Assembly: GCA_947591495.1 (NCBI GenBank)
Contig: CANQDG010000012.1
Span: 1-48,529, forward strand
Length of the DNA: 48,529 nucleotides
Direction: 5' to 3'
Source of the DNA: an uncultured Bacilli bacterium
Lineage (GTDB): Bacteria > Bacillota_I > Bacilli_A > ML615J-28 > CAG-313
A program made the position numbers and the translations under genes. Positions 26,080 through 35,637 of this stretch are shown one piece after another. The notes beneath the pieces were generated by a model. It had not been told where the DNA came from. It ran no database searches and saw only the letters and a list, made by a program, of their open reading frames with translations. Each line of letters starts with the position of its first letter. Positions within the stretch are counted from its first letter, which is position 1.

Positions 26080-27435
26080 TTATCCAACAATACCAGAACG
26101 TTCGACACCTTCAATAAATAATCTTTGAACAAATAAATATCCAATAATTAATGGTGCCATTAACATTAAGGCTGATGTATTAAGTAAAGTTTGAAGATAT
26201 AATTGGTTCTTTGAAAGATCACCAGTTTCTTTAAATAAATCAGCAAAGTTAGGGTCGGTAATTTGTAATGTAGCAAAATAGTTACCAAAATTTTGCGACA
26301 TATCAATTAGCTTTCTAGTTAACATTGGGAAGTTAACAGCTACTGTTCCATCACCATTTCTAACTATACCACTTATGCCATACATTCCCGTATAGTAAAC
26401 ATCGTTCCATTGCCATACAAAAGCAAAAAGAGCAACCGTAACAATAACACCTCGAGCATTTGGAAGCATAACACTGATAAAAGTTCTTACAACACCTGCT
26501 CCATCTATCTGAGCGGATTCTTCTAATTCAATTGGAATACCACGGAAAAATTGTCTAAACAAGAAGATAAATAAAGCCGCACGGATACCTTGACCAGTAA
26601 TTGAAGTAATATAGAAAATAATATCTTTTCCTACACCATGTAATTCAAGGGGTTTACCAAGTAAACTTTCGAAAAAGCCGGGATTATTACCAAAACTTAA
26701 AATATCAAAATTCATAAAATAAATTTTTCTAGCAAGAGCTACCGCTTGAGGCGGAACGATTAAAGTTAGCATAATTAACCAAAATAAGACATTACTACCT
26801 CTAAATTTTAATCGTGAAAAAGCATATCCTGCAAGCGATGCGGCAAACAATTGACAAATAGTTGAAATAGCCGAAACCTTAAAATTACATAATAGACCGC
26901 GCCAATAATCAAGTAAAGCCGCAGCTACCTTGAAATTAAACAAACTAAAATGTTCAGGAATCCAGTTAACAAGTTTATTGTTTAAATCAATAGGATGTCT
27001 AAAAGCAAGGGTAACTTCTTGGAAAATTGGAAAAATAATAACAAAGGCAAGGCCAATGAAAACAAAGGCTCTAACAATTGACATTATGTTATTAGCAAGT
27101 TTCCGTCTACGAACTGATCTTTTAACAGGATTTTTAAGTTCTAAAACAATTTCATCATATTTGACTTTACTTTTTTCTTTAAAGACTTGCCATTTTGATA
27201 CAGTTGGCTTTTCTTCTACATCAACTGCTTCTAAGTTTTGTTCTTCTGCTTGTTCCTCAGAAGTTGCTTCTTCTATACTATCTTCTTCAGCTGTAAGCTT
27301 TTTTACACTAGCTTCTTCTAAGTTTTGTTCTTCGATTTTTTCATTAGAAGTAGCTTCTTCTACTTTTATTTCATCCATAGGTGTTAGTTCTTCTACTTGA
27401 GGTTTTTCTTTAACTTTTTTATTTTTTGTCGTCAT
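26080..27435 (-). CDS. Carbohydrate ABC permease (MalG type) with acidic N-terminal repeat region
   Basis: A 451-residue permease. The ATG at 27435 is chosen because AAGGTGGTG stands before it; the frame is open further upstream inside the previous gene. Residues 1-90 are an acidic low-complexity region built from degenerate repeats of the type EEATSxEKxEEQNLEE. After a basic patch (VKRSVRRRKLANN) come about six membrane helices. The coupling loop ELEESAQIDGAGVV with MLP matches the EAA motif that contacts the ATPase. MalG-type permeases usually have about 280 residues, so the extension is unusual. The gene overlaps the paired permease by 17 bp. Confidence 0.9.
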   Translation of the reverse strand: MTTKNKKVKEKPQVEELTPMDEIKVEEATSNEKIEEQNLEEASVKKLTAEEDSIEEATSEEQAEEQNLEAVDVEEKPTVSKWQVFKEKSKVKYDEIVLELKNPVKRSVRRRKLANNIMSIVRAFVFIGLAFVIIFPIFQEVTLAFRHPIDLNNKLVNWIPEHFSLFNFKVAAALLDYWRGLLCNFKVSAISTICQLFAASLAGYAFSRLKFRGSNVLFWLIMLTLIVPPQAVALARKIYFMNFDILSFGNNPGFFESLLGKPLELHGVGKDIIFYITSITGQGIRAALFIFLFRQFFRGIPIELEESAQIDGAGVVRTFISVMLPNARGVIVTVALFAFVWQWNDVYYTGMYGISGIVRNGDGTVAVNFPMLTRKLIDMSQNFGNYFATLQITDPNFADLFKETGDLSKNQLYLQTLLNTSALMLMAPLIIGYLFVQRLFIEGVERSGIVG

Positions 27436-28498
27436 AATAGAACACCACCTTCGATAAAATACCAACGATGACAATCATAATTAGTGATGATGATAAAATA
27501 TAGAGCCATGACATTGCTGCATATCGACCATATTCACCACTATGTTCCATTGTATCCATAATCGAAACAATTTCCGATCTTAAGAATGAGTCAACTATTG
27601 TATATACGACAACAGTTAAAATCATTGGAGAAACCATTGGTAAAGTAATTTTCCAAAATTGTTCATATCCAGTTGCTCCTTCAATTGTAGCCGCCTCATA
27701 TAAATGTTTAGGCACAGATTGAATAGCGGTAAGGAAAATAAGAATTTGAATACCTGAATATGAAATAGTTCGATAAATTGTAGAAGTAATTCCTGCTAAG
27801 AAAGAAACCAAGGTAGCAGGAAGACCTAATCCTTGCATAAAGAGTTGCAAGTCAAATAGTTCGGTTAAGGCATTTGCCCCTGAGGCATTAAGGACCGCAT
27901 CAATACCTTCGGCGGCATTTAGTGCCTCAGTGATTGCTTCTGAGTTAAATACAACAGGTAGGAAGAAGATTGCACGAACAAAAGCTCTTCCTTTAAATTT
28001 ACCATTTAGCATTACCGCAAGCAATAAACTAAAAATCGTAATAACTGCTGTATCAATTACGGTATTAAGTGACGTATTCCACAAACTAACGGGGAAGTCC
28101 GCATTTTCTCTTAAAGCATATCGATAATTGTTAAATAAATCAATTGTTGGCGTTGCCGTATAATCATAACTATTATTAACAACTGGGAAGAATTTTGCGA
28201 AGTAAAAAGTTCCTGTTATACGAACTGAACTAAATGAATAAATCAGTGACATAACTAAAGGATATAGGAAGAATAAGCAAAATCCTAAAATGGTTGGCAA
28301 TAAAAAGAGCCATGCAATAAATAATTTTTGCTTTTCATAACGTAATTTATCATAAATGAGTTCTTTAACTAATTTTAAAGGAAAAAAGACAAAAAACCAA
28401 TTGTTTACAATAAAATTAATAACCTTTTTTATACCATGCCCTAATGAAGCAAGTTTAGGAGAACTTTTTTTATTTAATTGTAAATTGTTATTTTCCAT
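27419..28498 (-). CDS. Carbohydrate ABC permease (MalF type)
   Basis: A 359-residue permease. A basic N-terminus and first helix (WFVFFPLKL) are followed by the typical FIAWLFLLPTILGFCLFFLYP start and five more helices. The EAA loop LYEAATIEGATGYEQFWKI with TLPM is well kept. It heads the second permease pair with the MalG-type gene, which overlaps its end. No binding protein lies beside this pair. The lipoproteins at 37156-40584 or 11099-13372 may serve it. An AGGAGG site precedes the ATG. Confidence 0.93.
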   Translation of the reverse strand: MENNNLQLNKKSSPKLASLGHGIKKVINFIVNNWFFVFFPLKLVKELIYDKLRYEKQKLFIAWLFLLPTILGFCLFFLYPLVMSLIYSFSSVRITGTFYFAKFFPVVNNSYDYTATPTIDLFNNYRYALRENADFPVSLWNTSLNTVIDTAVITIFSLLLAVMLNGKFKGRAFVRAIFFLPVVFNSEAITEALNAAEGIDAVLNASGANALTELFDLQLFMQGLGLPATLVSFLAGITSTIYRTISYSGIQILIFLTAIQSVPKHLYEAATIEGATGYEQFWKITLPMVSPMILTVVVYTIVDSFLRSEIVSIMDTMEHSGEYGRYAAMSWLYILSSSLIMIVIVGILSKVVFYYDDKK

Positions 28499-28506
28499 GT
28501 TGCCTC

Positions 28507-31500
28507 CTAGATTACGGTATAAGATTTAGCAGGAACCATAATTCCTTCATTACTTACCCAATTTGTTTTTTGATAATTCAAAATAATTTCAATTTGTTTT
28601 GAACCATCTAAATTTTCATATGTTACTTTAAAGACATCGTTAGCTAATCTTTCATGGCTTACTAAATTACATGAAAAAATATCAAGTTCATTTAAAGTAT
28701 CACAAACTGTTTTAACATCTTCTAACCAACGTGTATATAAAGTATAATAATAATTATTATAATTAGTTTGTAAAAGTTCAGAAGAATCATCATATGTGAA
28801 AGTAAAGGCTGGATTTGAACCCGTTTCAATACATTTCATTAAATGTTCTTGTAAACCTTTTTCCGCATATTGATTAATTGATTCACCACTATAATCGACT
28901 AATCCATTGATTACTAATTGATAAAATGGAATCGTATAGTCTAAAATTTCATATAAAGTTGATTGATATGGTAAATCATATAAATTTGATGAATATTCAA
29001 TTGCATATGCATATGGTTTATCCAAAGCAATATTAGTAATACCTTGCGCTCTTAAATTTTCAAAAGACTTAATTTGTTCCTCAATAGCTGCTGTTTTGAA
29101 AAGAGTTGCTTTCTTTTTGTAGTTACCTGAAAGTTTAGATCCAAGTCCTGATAAAGCAAGTTTATCAATTCCTAAAGTTTTTTGATATTTTTTAGCTAGC
29201 GTTTTAGAGAAAGCATCATAATATGCTGGTGATAAAATCATTATTTCATCTAAATCTGTATTGAAAACATTAGATTGTAAATCATATGGATATTTAGAAG
29301 CTGCTAAGCCTGTTATATCACGTGCTGTATAATGTGCTTTACCAAATGATTCTTGGAAATCATTATATTCTAAGAATTCTAAATAAGGATAAATATTAAC
29401 TTTGTTATTATATTCATTGATAAGTTTTAAAAGTTTTTTCTTGCCACCTATTTCACTACTAACTTTAATATTCTTAAATGATGTATTGACAAGACCTTCT
29501 TTTCGCCATCCTTTATAATAAACATTAATACCAGAAACATCATATTGAAGTAATTCATCAAGCATTTCTTTTAATTGATCAACAGTTGTAAGACTATCTT
29601 CAGCCGTATAACCGATACCTAAGAAATTAGCTTTATATGAATAACTACCAATAACTTCTAAATCTAAAACAACTTTAGCAGTTTGATCATTTTCAGCATT
29701 TAATTTACCTTCACTTCGATCAATTAAAATATCACGATAGCATTTAGCAATACCACTATATGAAGTTTCATATTCATCACTCAAATAGTGATAATTAAAG
29801 TGATAATCATAGGTTGCGGAAACATCAGTATAAACATTTGTTTCATTACGATTAAATTGGTTAGTACCAACAACTGATACTTGGGTTTCTCTTAGAACAA
29901 TCGTATAATTGGCATAATTATAACGGTCATTTGTCTTAGGAACATCAACAAGCATTCTTACTTGTGGTTCACCTTTAGTAACTTCTGCGATCATCGCAGT
30001 GCTTTTACCTGTGGCAACATCCTTTTTAACCATACCATACATAGGTAATAAAATATCTGATGATGAAGTGGTTAGAATCGTATTGATAAAAGTTAAATCA
30101 CCTGAATAGATACGTTTTTGATATGCATCATAGCTTTTACCATTATCAAAGTTCAAAATAGCACCACTGCCATCAGGAATAACAAAATATCCTTCATTAC
30201 TAAACTCTCTTGATGATGTAAAATATGGTAAAACGTTTATTTCAGTAACTTGATAGTTATCACCATTTTCATTAGTGTTTGTTCTAATTGAATTACCAGG
30301 AACAACAACTTCTAAACCATCATCAGTTAAAGAATATTCAATAGCAAGACCTATTATTGGACCTTCAGTAGTAGGTACTGATCCATTATCAAGTAATAAA
30401 TCTTCTTCGGTATATTGACACCATTCATAGAAAAATGGATATAGCCATTTAACTACTTGACCATCAGTTTTTAGTCTAAAATATGGTGAAATATCATTTG
30501 GTTTTTCATAGAAAGAATCAAAAGCCGCATAATAGAAATCTCTTGCTGCTTGTGAAAAGTCATTCATACCTGCACCATAAGCTAAACCTTCAATTTTACG
30601 ACCTGCTGAATCGACTGGATACATTCCATCGTGTTCATAGCGATAATCATCAACGTATTGATTACAACGTTCAAACAATTCATCTACTCTTTCACGTGTT
30701 AATTGGGTAGGGAAATAACTAGCATTAAGACCTTTATTTTGCATAATATAATATATTTGAACTCTTGCTTTAGCTAAATCGCCCGATTCATCTTCAATGA
30801 CTTTTACATAATAACTAGCTCTAATACCTTCTTGTGGTGAATCATTAGAAGATTTACTAAATGTATCCCATTCATAATTTTCACGTTTAGAAATATTTTC
30901 ACTAACAAATTTTACAATCATCGCTGCTTTATGTTTATTTTGAACATCACTATCGGTTGGATTAGATTCAAAAGTATTGATAATATTACCTTCTTGATCT
31001 TTTTCATGAATTTTAAAGGTTGAATCTAATAAATTCATTTCTAAAATAAAGCGATCGTTTTCAGCTATTTTCTTACGAGAAAAATTATCATTTCTAAAGT
31101 CTTCAAAAGTATAACCAGCTAATTCTTGTTTGCGTGCTTGATATGTGCTTTCAAACAAGTCTTTATCTTCATAGTCTTGTTGATATTCGGGTAATATGAT
31201 TGTATCATTATATGCCTTTTCAAGTTCAGCATCATATCTTGCATTATTTAAGCAATCAACAAAATCCGTATAATCATCATATGGTGGTTGATATTCAGGA
31301 TTTGTTAAATCAGCTTTGATTGCCTCATCATAGATATTTTCTAAAGAAACAAAACCATTATTATTTAAACTTTCTTCATCCCAATCCCAATATTCATCAG
31401 GATATTCATTTTCAAAGTTCATTGCTTGAGCTTTATATGTATCTAAGAAGTAAACTGATAAAAAGATCACAACGAAAAGAACCACAACAACTAAAAGGAT

Positions 31501-31554
31501 TCTTTTAATATATGTAAATACTGTAACTTTTTTTCTCATACCTTTTTTCTTCAT
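28507..31554 (-). CDS. DUF5696-type membrane-anchored extracellular protein
   Basis: A 1015-residue protein with a basic N-terminus and one membrane helix (about residues 15-34), the rest predicted outside. I place it in the DUF5696 family by overall character and by position between ABC permeases and an NHL/Yip1 protein, an arrangement I know from other Bacillota. The middle (about 470-620) is beta-rich. From about 640 on, segments such as GINVYYKGWRKEG and VNIYPYLEFLEYNDF followed by NIALDKPYAYAIEYSS resemble strands of a glycosidase TIM barrel. A hydrolytic role on the transported glycan is inferred only. It is spaced eight bases from the next permease. Confidence 0.62.
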   Translation of the reverse strand: MKKKGMRKKVTVFTYIKRILLVVVVLFVVIFLSVYFLDTYKAQAMNFENEYPDEYWDWDEESLNNNGFVSLENIYDEAIKADLTNPEYQPPYDDYTDFVDCLNNARYDAELEKAYNDTIILPEYQQDYEDKDLFESTYQARKQELAGYTFEDFRNDNFSRKKIAENDRFILEMNLLDSTFKIHEKDQEGNIINTFESNPTDSDVQNKHKAAMIVKFVSENISKRENYEWDTFSKSSNDSPQEGIRASYYVKVIEDESGDLAKARVQIYYIMQNKGLNASYFPTQLTRERVDELFERCNQYVDDYRYEHDGMYPVDSAGRKIEGLAYGAGMNDFSQAARDFYYAAFDSFYEKPNDISPYFRLKTDGQVVKWLYPFFYEWCQYTEEDLLLDNGSVPTTEGPIIGLAIEYSLTDDGLEVVVPGNSIRTNTNENGDNYQVTEINVLPYFTSSREFSNEGYFVIPDGSGAILNFDNGKSYDAYQKRIYSGDLTFINTILTTSSSDILLPMYGMVKKDVATGKSTAMIAEVTKGEPQVRMLVDVPKTNDRYNYANYTIVLRETQVSVVGTNQFNRNETNVYTDVSATYDYHFNYHYLSDEYETSYSGIAKCYRDILIDRSEGKLNAENDQTAKVVLDLEVIGSYSYKANFLGIGYTAEDSLTTVDQLKEMLDELLQYDVSGINVYYKGWRKEGLVNTSFKNIKVSSEIGGKKKLLKLINEYNNKVNIYPYLEFLEYNDFQESFGKAHYTARDITGLAASKYPYDLQSNVFNTDLDEIMILSPAYYDAFSKTLAKKYQKTLGIDKLALSGLGSKLSGNYKKKATLFKTAAIEEQIKSFENLRAQGITNIALDKPYAYAIEYSSNLYDLPYQSTLYEILDYTIPFYQLVINGLVDYSGESINQYAEKGLQEHLMKCIETGSNPAFTFTYDDSSELLQTNYNNYYYTLYTRWLEDVKTVCDTLNELDIFSCNLVSHERLANDVFKVTYENLDGSKQIEIILNYQKTNWVSNEGIMVPAKSYTVI

Positions 31555-31564
31555 GTGTTACCTC

Positions 31565-34500
31565 CTAGAAGAACCTAATCGTAATTTCTTTATATAACGA
31601 ATATATAAAGCCATACATTTGTTGTGCAAGATCAAAGATTAAAAGCGCAATAAAAGCAATAATTAAAGTTGCAACAACGGTTAAAATGATTGACCAAATT
31701 GTTTTTCCCATACCATATTCATGGATAACAACAAGTCCCATAAAGGCCATATAACCGGTAAGAACCCAAGAAATAATTTTTATTAAACTTATAAATTGAG
31801 CTTCATCTTGTGTCATAACATTACTTAAAATGATATTTAAGAAACCTAAAAGTGTAACAGGTAATAAAGAGTAGCAAATCATCATAAAGATTTCTTTGAA
31901 TTTACCTTTACCATCTAATAGAGTTGTTACACTCCAGTTAGCAACTGCAAGAACAAATGGTGGTACAACGCCATATATTAAAATTTGAATACTATTGAAA
32001 TCTTTAGGATTATTAGTATTAACGATAATACCTTCAAATTGGAAAGCTAAGATTTCCATTAAAACATAGGCCAATAAAATGACGATTGAAACCCACATTT
32101 TACCTTTCTTTTCAACCTTAAAGTCGTTAAAGCCTTGAATTGGATGCGATAAGATATATAGTGGGAATCCAATTGTTTCGCTAAAGAAATGTTTAATAGC
32201 TTTGATAATTTTATTAAAGGTTATTTTCTTTTCTTTAGGTTTATCATTTGAATCATTTTCTTCATCGTTTTCTTCTTCAACTTCTGGTTTTTCTTGACGC
32301 TTTAATGCAGCAATATTACCACTTAAAATAGCTGCTTTTTCTTCATTTAAGGCTGTTGCCTTAGCAATAGCAAGATTTTTCCGTTTTAAAGATTTAGCAT
32401 AAGAGAAAGTAATTAAAGCCACAACCGCTAAGATTACGGCACACATAATCCAACTAAAGTTATTAGATAAAATAGCATCACGATATTCAGAATATGCTTT
32501 AGAATAATATGTTGCATTATGGGCTAATTTAAAATATTCCATTGCTTCTTTATATTCACCACGCATATTTAAAGCTTTACCAATACCAAGATAAGCAAGT
32601 TCATAGTTTGTATCCATTTTAATAACTTTACGCCAATAATATTCTGAACCATATGTTTCAATGATTTTTTCTCCGTTTTCATCTAAAACAAAGTTGCCTT
32701 TTTCATCTTTTAGGTATTCATCTTGAACAATACCATTTTGATATAAAGTTGTAGCAGTATTAACAGCTTCACCAAATTCAGTTGTTTCATATGAAATAAT
32801 TGATTTTGAGGTTTTATCAAGCACTAACAATACTTCTTCTTCAATTGGGTTATTATTTTCATCTACTTCACCACTATCACGATAAAAATATCTAACAGCA
32901 ACCGGTTTAACAATTGTGCTTGAGGTTGCACTGCTTGTCGTTTGACCACCTGGTTGTTCACCGGTGATATATAATAGATTACCTTCATTATCATATGTGA
33001 ATAAACGTCCCCGGTTTTCATCAACAACGGTATAATTACCATTTTTACTAACGGTAATACCTGTAAGTTGCGACATACCGGTAACAACACCTTTTTCAGT
33101 TGAACTTAAAAGATATACCGCATCACCATCTGGGGTTACATAACCATTACGTTTTAAAATATCAGTACCTGTAGTGTTAATCATTTTAACTAGATTAGCA
33201 TTGGTTGTTGCATCAGCATCAGGAACAGATGTAGCATATAAGAAACCACTTTCATCCATAGCAATATTGGTGAAAACATTTGGTAAATCAAGTTTTAATG
33301 AAGCAATTTGCGTTTCGGAGAAAATCTTAGACCAGAATTTCTTTAAAGGGTTAGCAACAACTTCATTTTTTCCTAAGAAACGATTGAATGAACCAGAAGT
33401 ATGAAATTCCATAATTCCTTCATAAATATTTTGAGCAATACAATAAAGTCGTCCGGTTTTATCTACAGCCACCTTTTGTGGTTTAAAAATTAATAAATCG
33501 TTATTTACGGCACCTTCTGCAGGTTGATAAAAGGTTGTATCATTAGGGGTTAAATAGATACCATCAACAACTTTATTAGTTAAATCGTATCTAATTATTT
33601 GGGAATTGTTGGTATCAGCAATATACATATACTTGCCAACAACAGTAATACCACTAGCTCCATTTAAACGAATTGCTGATTGAGTTGGATCTTCTGAATA
33701 AGGATAATAAGGAGCTTTACCTCTACTTTCTTCAACTGCCGTACGTAAACTAGCTTTAATTGTTCTACTAACATTTGATACTAAACTATCATCAAAAACA
33801 ATTTTATAACTATCTACCTTTTTTTCAGTTTGATTTGGTACAGGACTGCCATTTTCATCTAAAACAGGAGCATCAACTATTTCATTGACTTCCCAGTGCC
33901 AAAGTGATGAATCAATTACTTTACCAGTATCATCACTTAATTCTAAAGTTGTATCAGTATATTGATAAGTTTTGCTATCAATTGAATATGTTCCATAAAC
34001 AAATTCTTTAATAATTATTTCGTTTTCTTCAAATGGTAGTGTATAAGTATACTCAACTGGATCATTATAAGTTGTAACATAATTTTCAGAACTAACATGT
34101 TCTGGCATTATTTGATAATTTTCAAGATAGAACTTATAATAGTCTTGAAGAATCTTTTTAACTGCATCATTAATTCTAAATTCGCTCAAAGTTTCAACTT
34201 TTTCAAAGTTACTATTTAAATGATAAACAACACTAATATTTGCTTTAGTTAATTCTGGATAAGAAATACCATTATATGTTTTAGCTTCGGAAATAACCAC
34301 ACTAGCAACAGATCCGGTTGGATCGTTTGATAAAGTTGAATCTAAAATATAAATATCATTACCAGAAACGGCTAGGTCAGCTAAATTATTTGAAAAGTAA
34401 ATTTTTTCATCACCAGAACCTACAATATCTTCGTTATAATAAGTTTTGCTATAAGCAAGTCCTTCGGCAGATGGGACAATGTTTTTCCAAAAATCATAAT

Positions 34501-34600
34501 TATAACTAGCGGCTTTACTTTCAATAAATGGTAGAAATGCCACGACTGAAAGTAAAGCTATTATTAATACTCTACTTATATATTTAATTTTCTTTGCCAT
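31565..34600 (-). CDS. NHL beta-propeller, TPR and Yip1-domain membrane protein
   Basis: A 1011-residue protein with an unusual layout. A signal peptide covers about residues 1-32 (ending SKAAS). An extracellular beta-propeller with NHL-type repeats covers about 90-560 (for example GITVVGKYMYIADTNNSQII, VAVDKTGRLYCIAQ, GITVSKNGNYTVVDENRGRL). A TPR-like helix pair lies at about 655-700 (LAYLGIGKALNMRGEYKEAM). A membrane helix at about 712-731 and a charged cytoplasmic linker (EVEEENDEENDSNDKPKEKK) follow. The C-terminal Yip1-type domain has about five helices (830-1000). It lies between the first permease pair and the DUF5696 gene with ten-base gaps. A scaffold or sensor tied to the transporter is plausible; no function is established. 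Confidence 0.75.
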   Translation of the reverse strand: MAKKIKYISRVLIIALLSVVAFLPFIESKAASYNYDFWKNIVPSAEGLAYSKTYYNEDIVGSGDEKIYFSNNLADLAVSGNDIYILDSTLSNDPTGSVASVVISEAKTYNGISYPELTKANISVVYHLNSNFEKVETLSEFRINDAVKKILQDYYKFYLENYQIMPEHVSSENYVTTYNDPVEYTYTLPFEENEIIIKEFVYGTYSIDSKTYQYTDTTLELSDDTGKVIDSSLWHWEVNEIVDAPVLDENGSPVPNQTEKKVDSYKIVFDDSLVSNVSRTIKASLRTAVEESRGKAPYYPYSEDPTQSAIRLNGASGITVVGKYMYIADTNNSQIIRYDLTNKVVDGIYLTPNDTTFYQPAEGAVNNDLLIFKPQKVAVDKTGRLYCIAQNIYEGIMEFHTSGSFNRFLGKNEVVANPLKKFWSKIFSETQIASLKLDLPNVFTNIAMDESGFLYATSVPDADATTNANLVKMINTTGTDILKRNGYVTPDGDAVYLLSSTEKGVVTGMSQLTGITVSKNGNYTVVDENRGRLFTYDNEGNLLYITGEQPGGQTTSSATSSTIVKPVAVRYFYRDSGEVDENNNPIEEEVLLVLDKTSKSIISYETTEFGEAVNTATTLYQNGIVQDEYLKDEKGNFVLDENGEKIIETYGSEYYWRKVIKMDTNYELAYLGIGKALNMRGEYKEAMEYFKLAHNATYYSKAYSEYRDAILSNNFSWIMCAVILAVVALITFSYAKSLKRKNLAIAKATALNEEKAAILSGNIAALKRQEKPEVEEENDEENDSNDKPKEKKITFNKIIKAIKHFFSETIGFPLYILSHPIQGFNDFKVEKKGKMWVSIVILLAYVLMEILAFQFEGIIVNTNNPKDFNSIQILIYGVVPPFVLAVANWSVTTLLDGKGKFKEIFMMICYSLLPVTLLGFLNIILSNVMTQDEAQFISLIKIISWVLTGYMAFMGLVVIHEYGMGKTIWSIILTVVATLIIAFIALLIFDLAQQMYGFIYSLYKEITIRFF

Positions 34601-34610
34601 TTTCTACCTC

Positions 34611-35636
34611 CTATTTCATACCAGAGTGAGCCATTGTTTCGATAATCTGGCTTTGAGAAAGGATAAACACGGTAATTGGAACAATCATCATAATTAACAT
34701 TACCGCTGATGCTGTACCAGTTCTGGCAACACCACCTGCGACAATTTGATGTAAAGCATATGATAATGGTTTTAAATTTTCACTATAAATAAACGATCCA
34801 CCATCATTATTCCAAAGTTGTTGGAACAATAGAATAATTAATGTTAACCATGCTGGTTTAACTAGTGGCATAACAATTTTCCAATAGATTTGGAATTCAC
34901 TAGCACCATCAATTTTCGCTGATTCAATTAACTCTGTCGGGATATCATTCATAAATTGTTTCATTAAGTATAAACCAAGCGAATAGGCCCATGCGGGGAC
35001 AATAATTGCTAATTGGCTATCAATTAAGTGAGCCCAGCTAAAGATGATATATCTTGGGGTTGCGGTAACTTGAGCCGCAAACATAAGTGAATAAACAACC
35101 ATTGAAAAGATAACCGTTGAACCAGGGAATTTATGTTTTGCAAGTGGATATGCTGCCATTGATGCAATGATAACGTGTCCAACTGTTCCAGCAAATGTTA
35201 TCCAAATTGTATTAAAGAAATATCTTGAGAAAGGAACCCACGAATCTTCTAATAAAGCTGATAAATCTTTAAAGTTATCAAGCGTTGGATTTTGGAAGAA
35301 TAATTTAGGTGGGTAAATGAAGATTTCTGCAAGAGGTTTGAAAGCTGCACAAAATGTATATACGAGTGGGTATGCACTAAATGCGCCAAACAAACACAAA
35401 AGAATAAATAAGGAAATATCTCCTGCAACACTTCTGCTTACTCTTTTTTTCTTCTTAATTCTTCGACGTTTTTCCATTCGATAGAAGAATAGTTCCATTT
35501 TTCCCATTTTGGATTCATCTTTTAATCCATATTTTTTTAGCTTCTTTTCCTGCCTTTTTAGTCTCTTCTTTTCTTGTTTTGATAGTTCAACACCAGCTAT
35601 TTGATCGTCATCAACTAAAATTTTGTCTTCAGCCAT
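34611..35636 (-). CDS. Carbohydrate ABC permease (MalG type) with basic N-terminal extension
   Basis: A 341-residue permease. Residues 1-65 are highly charged and mostly basic (SKQEKKRLKRQEKKLKKYG, then RRRIKKKKRVS), and should lie in the cytoplasm. Six helices follow, with the EAA loop TELIESAKIDGASEFQIYWK and MPLVKPAW. The C-terminus HSGMK is typical of MalG-type permeases. It starts one base after the end of its MalF-type partner, so the two are surely made together. It should form the channel for the substrate captured by the 1142-residue lipoprotein. No ATPase gene accompanies it. Confidence 0.93.
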   Translation of the reverse strand: MAEDKILVDDDQIAGVELSKQEKKRLKRQEKKLKKYGLKDESKMGKMELFFYRMEKRRRIKKKKRVSRSVAGDISLFILLCLFGAFSAYPLVYTFCAAFKPLAEIFIYPPKLFFQNPTLDNFKDLSALLEDSWVPFSRYFFNTIWITFAGTVGHVIIASMAAYPLAKHKFPGSTVIFSMVVYSLMFAAQVTATPRYIIFSWAHLIDSQLAIIVPAWAYSLGLYLMKQFMNDIPTELIESAKIDGASEFQIYWKIVMPLVKPAWLTLIILLFQQLWNNDGGSFIYSENLKPLSYALHQIVAGGVARTGTASAVMLIMMIVPITVFILSQSQIIETMAHSGMK

Positions 35637-35637
35637 A

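Noticed and set aside
26930-27400. A 156-codon open frame on the plus strand opposite the permease gene
   Set aside because: It is the antisense shadow of the acidic repeat region (Ser/Thr-rich mirror of Glu codons) and lacks a ribosome site; the minus-strand frame has family motifs.
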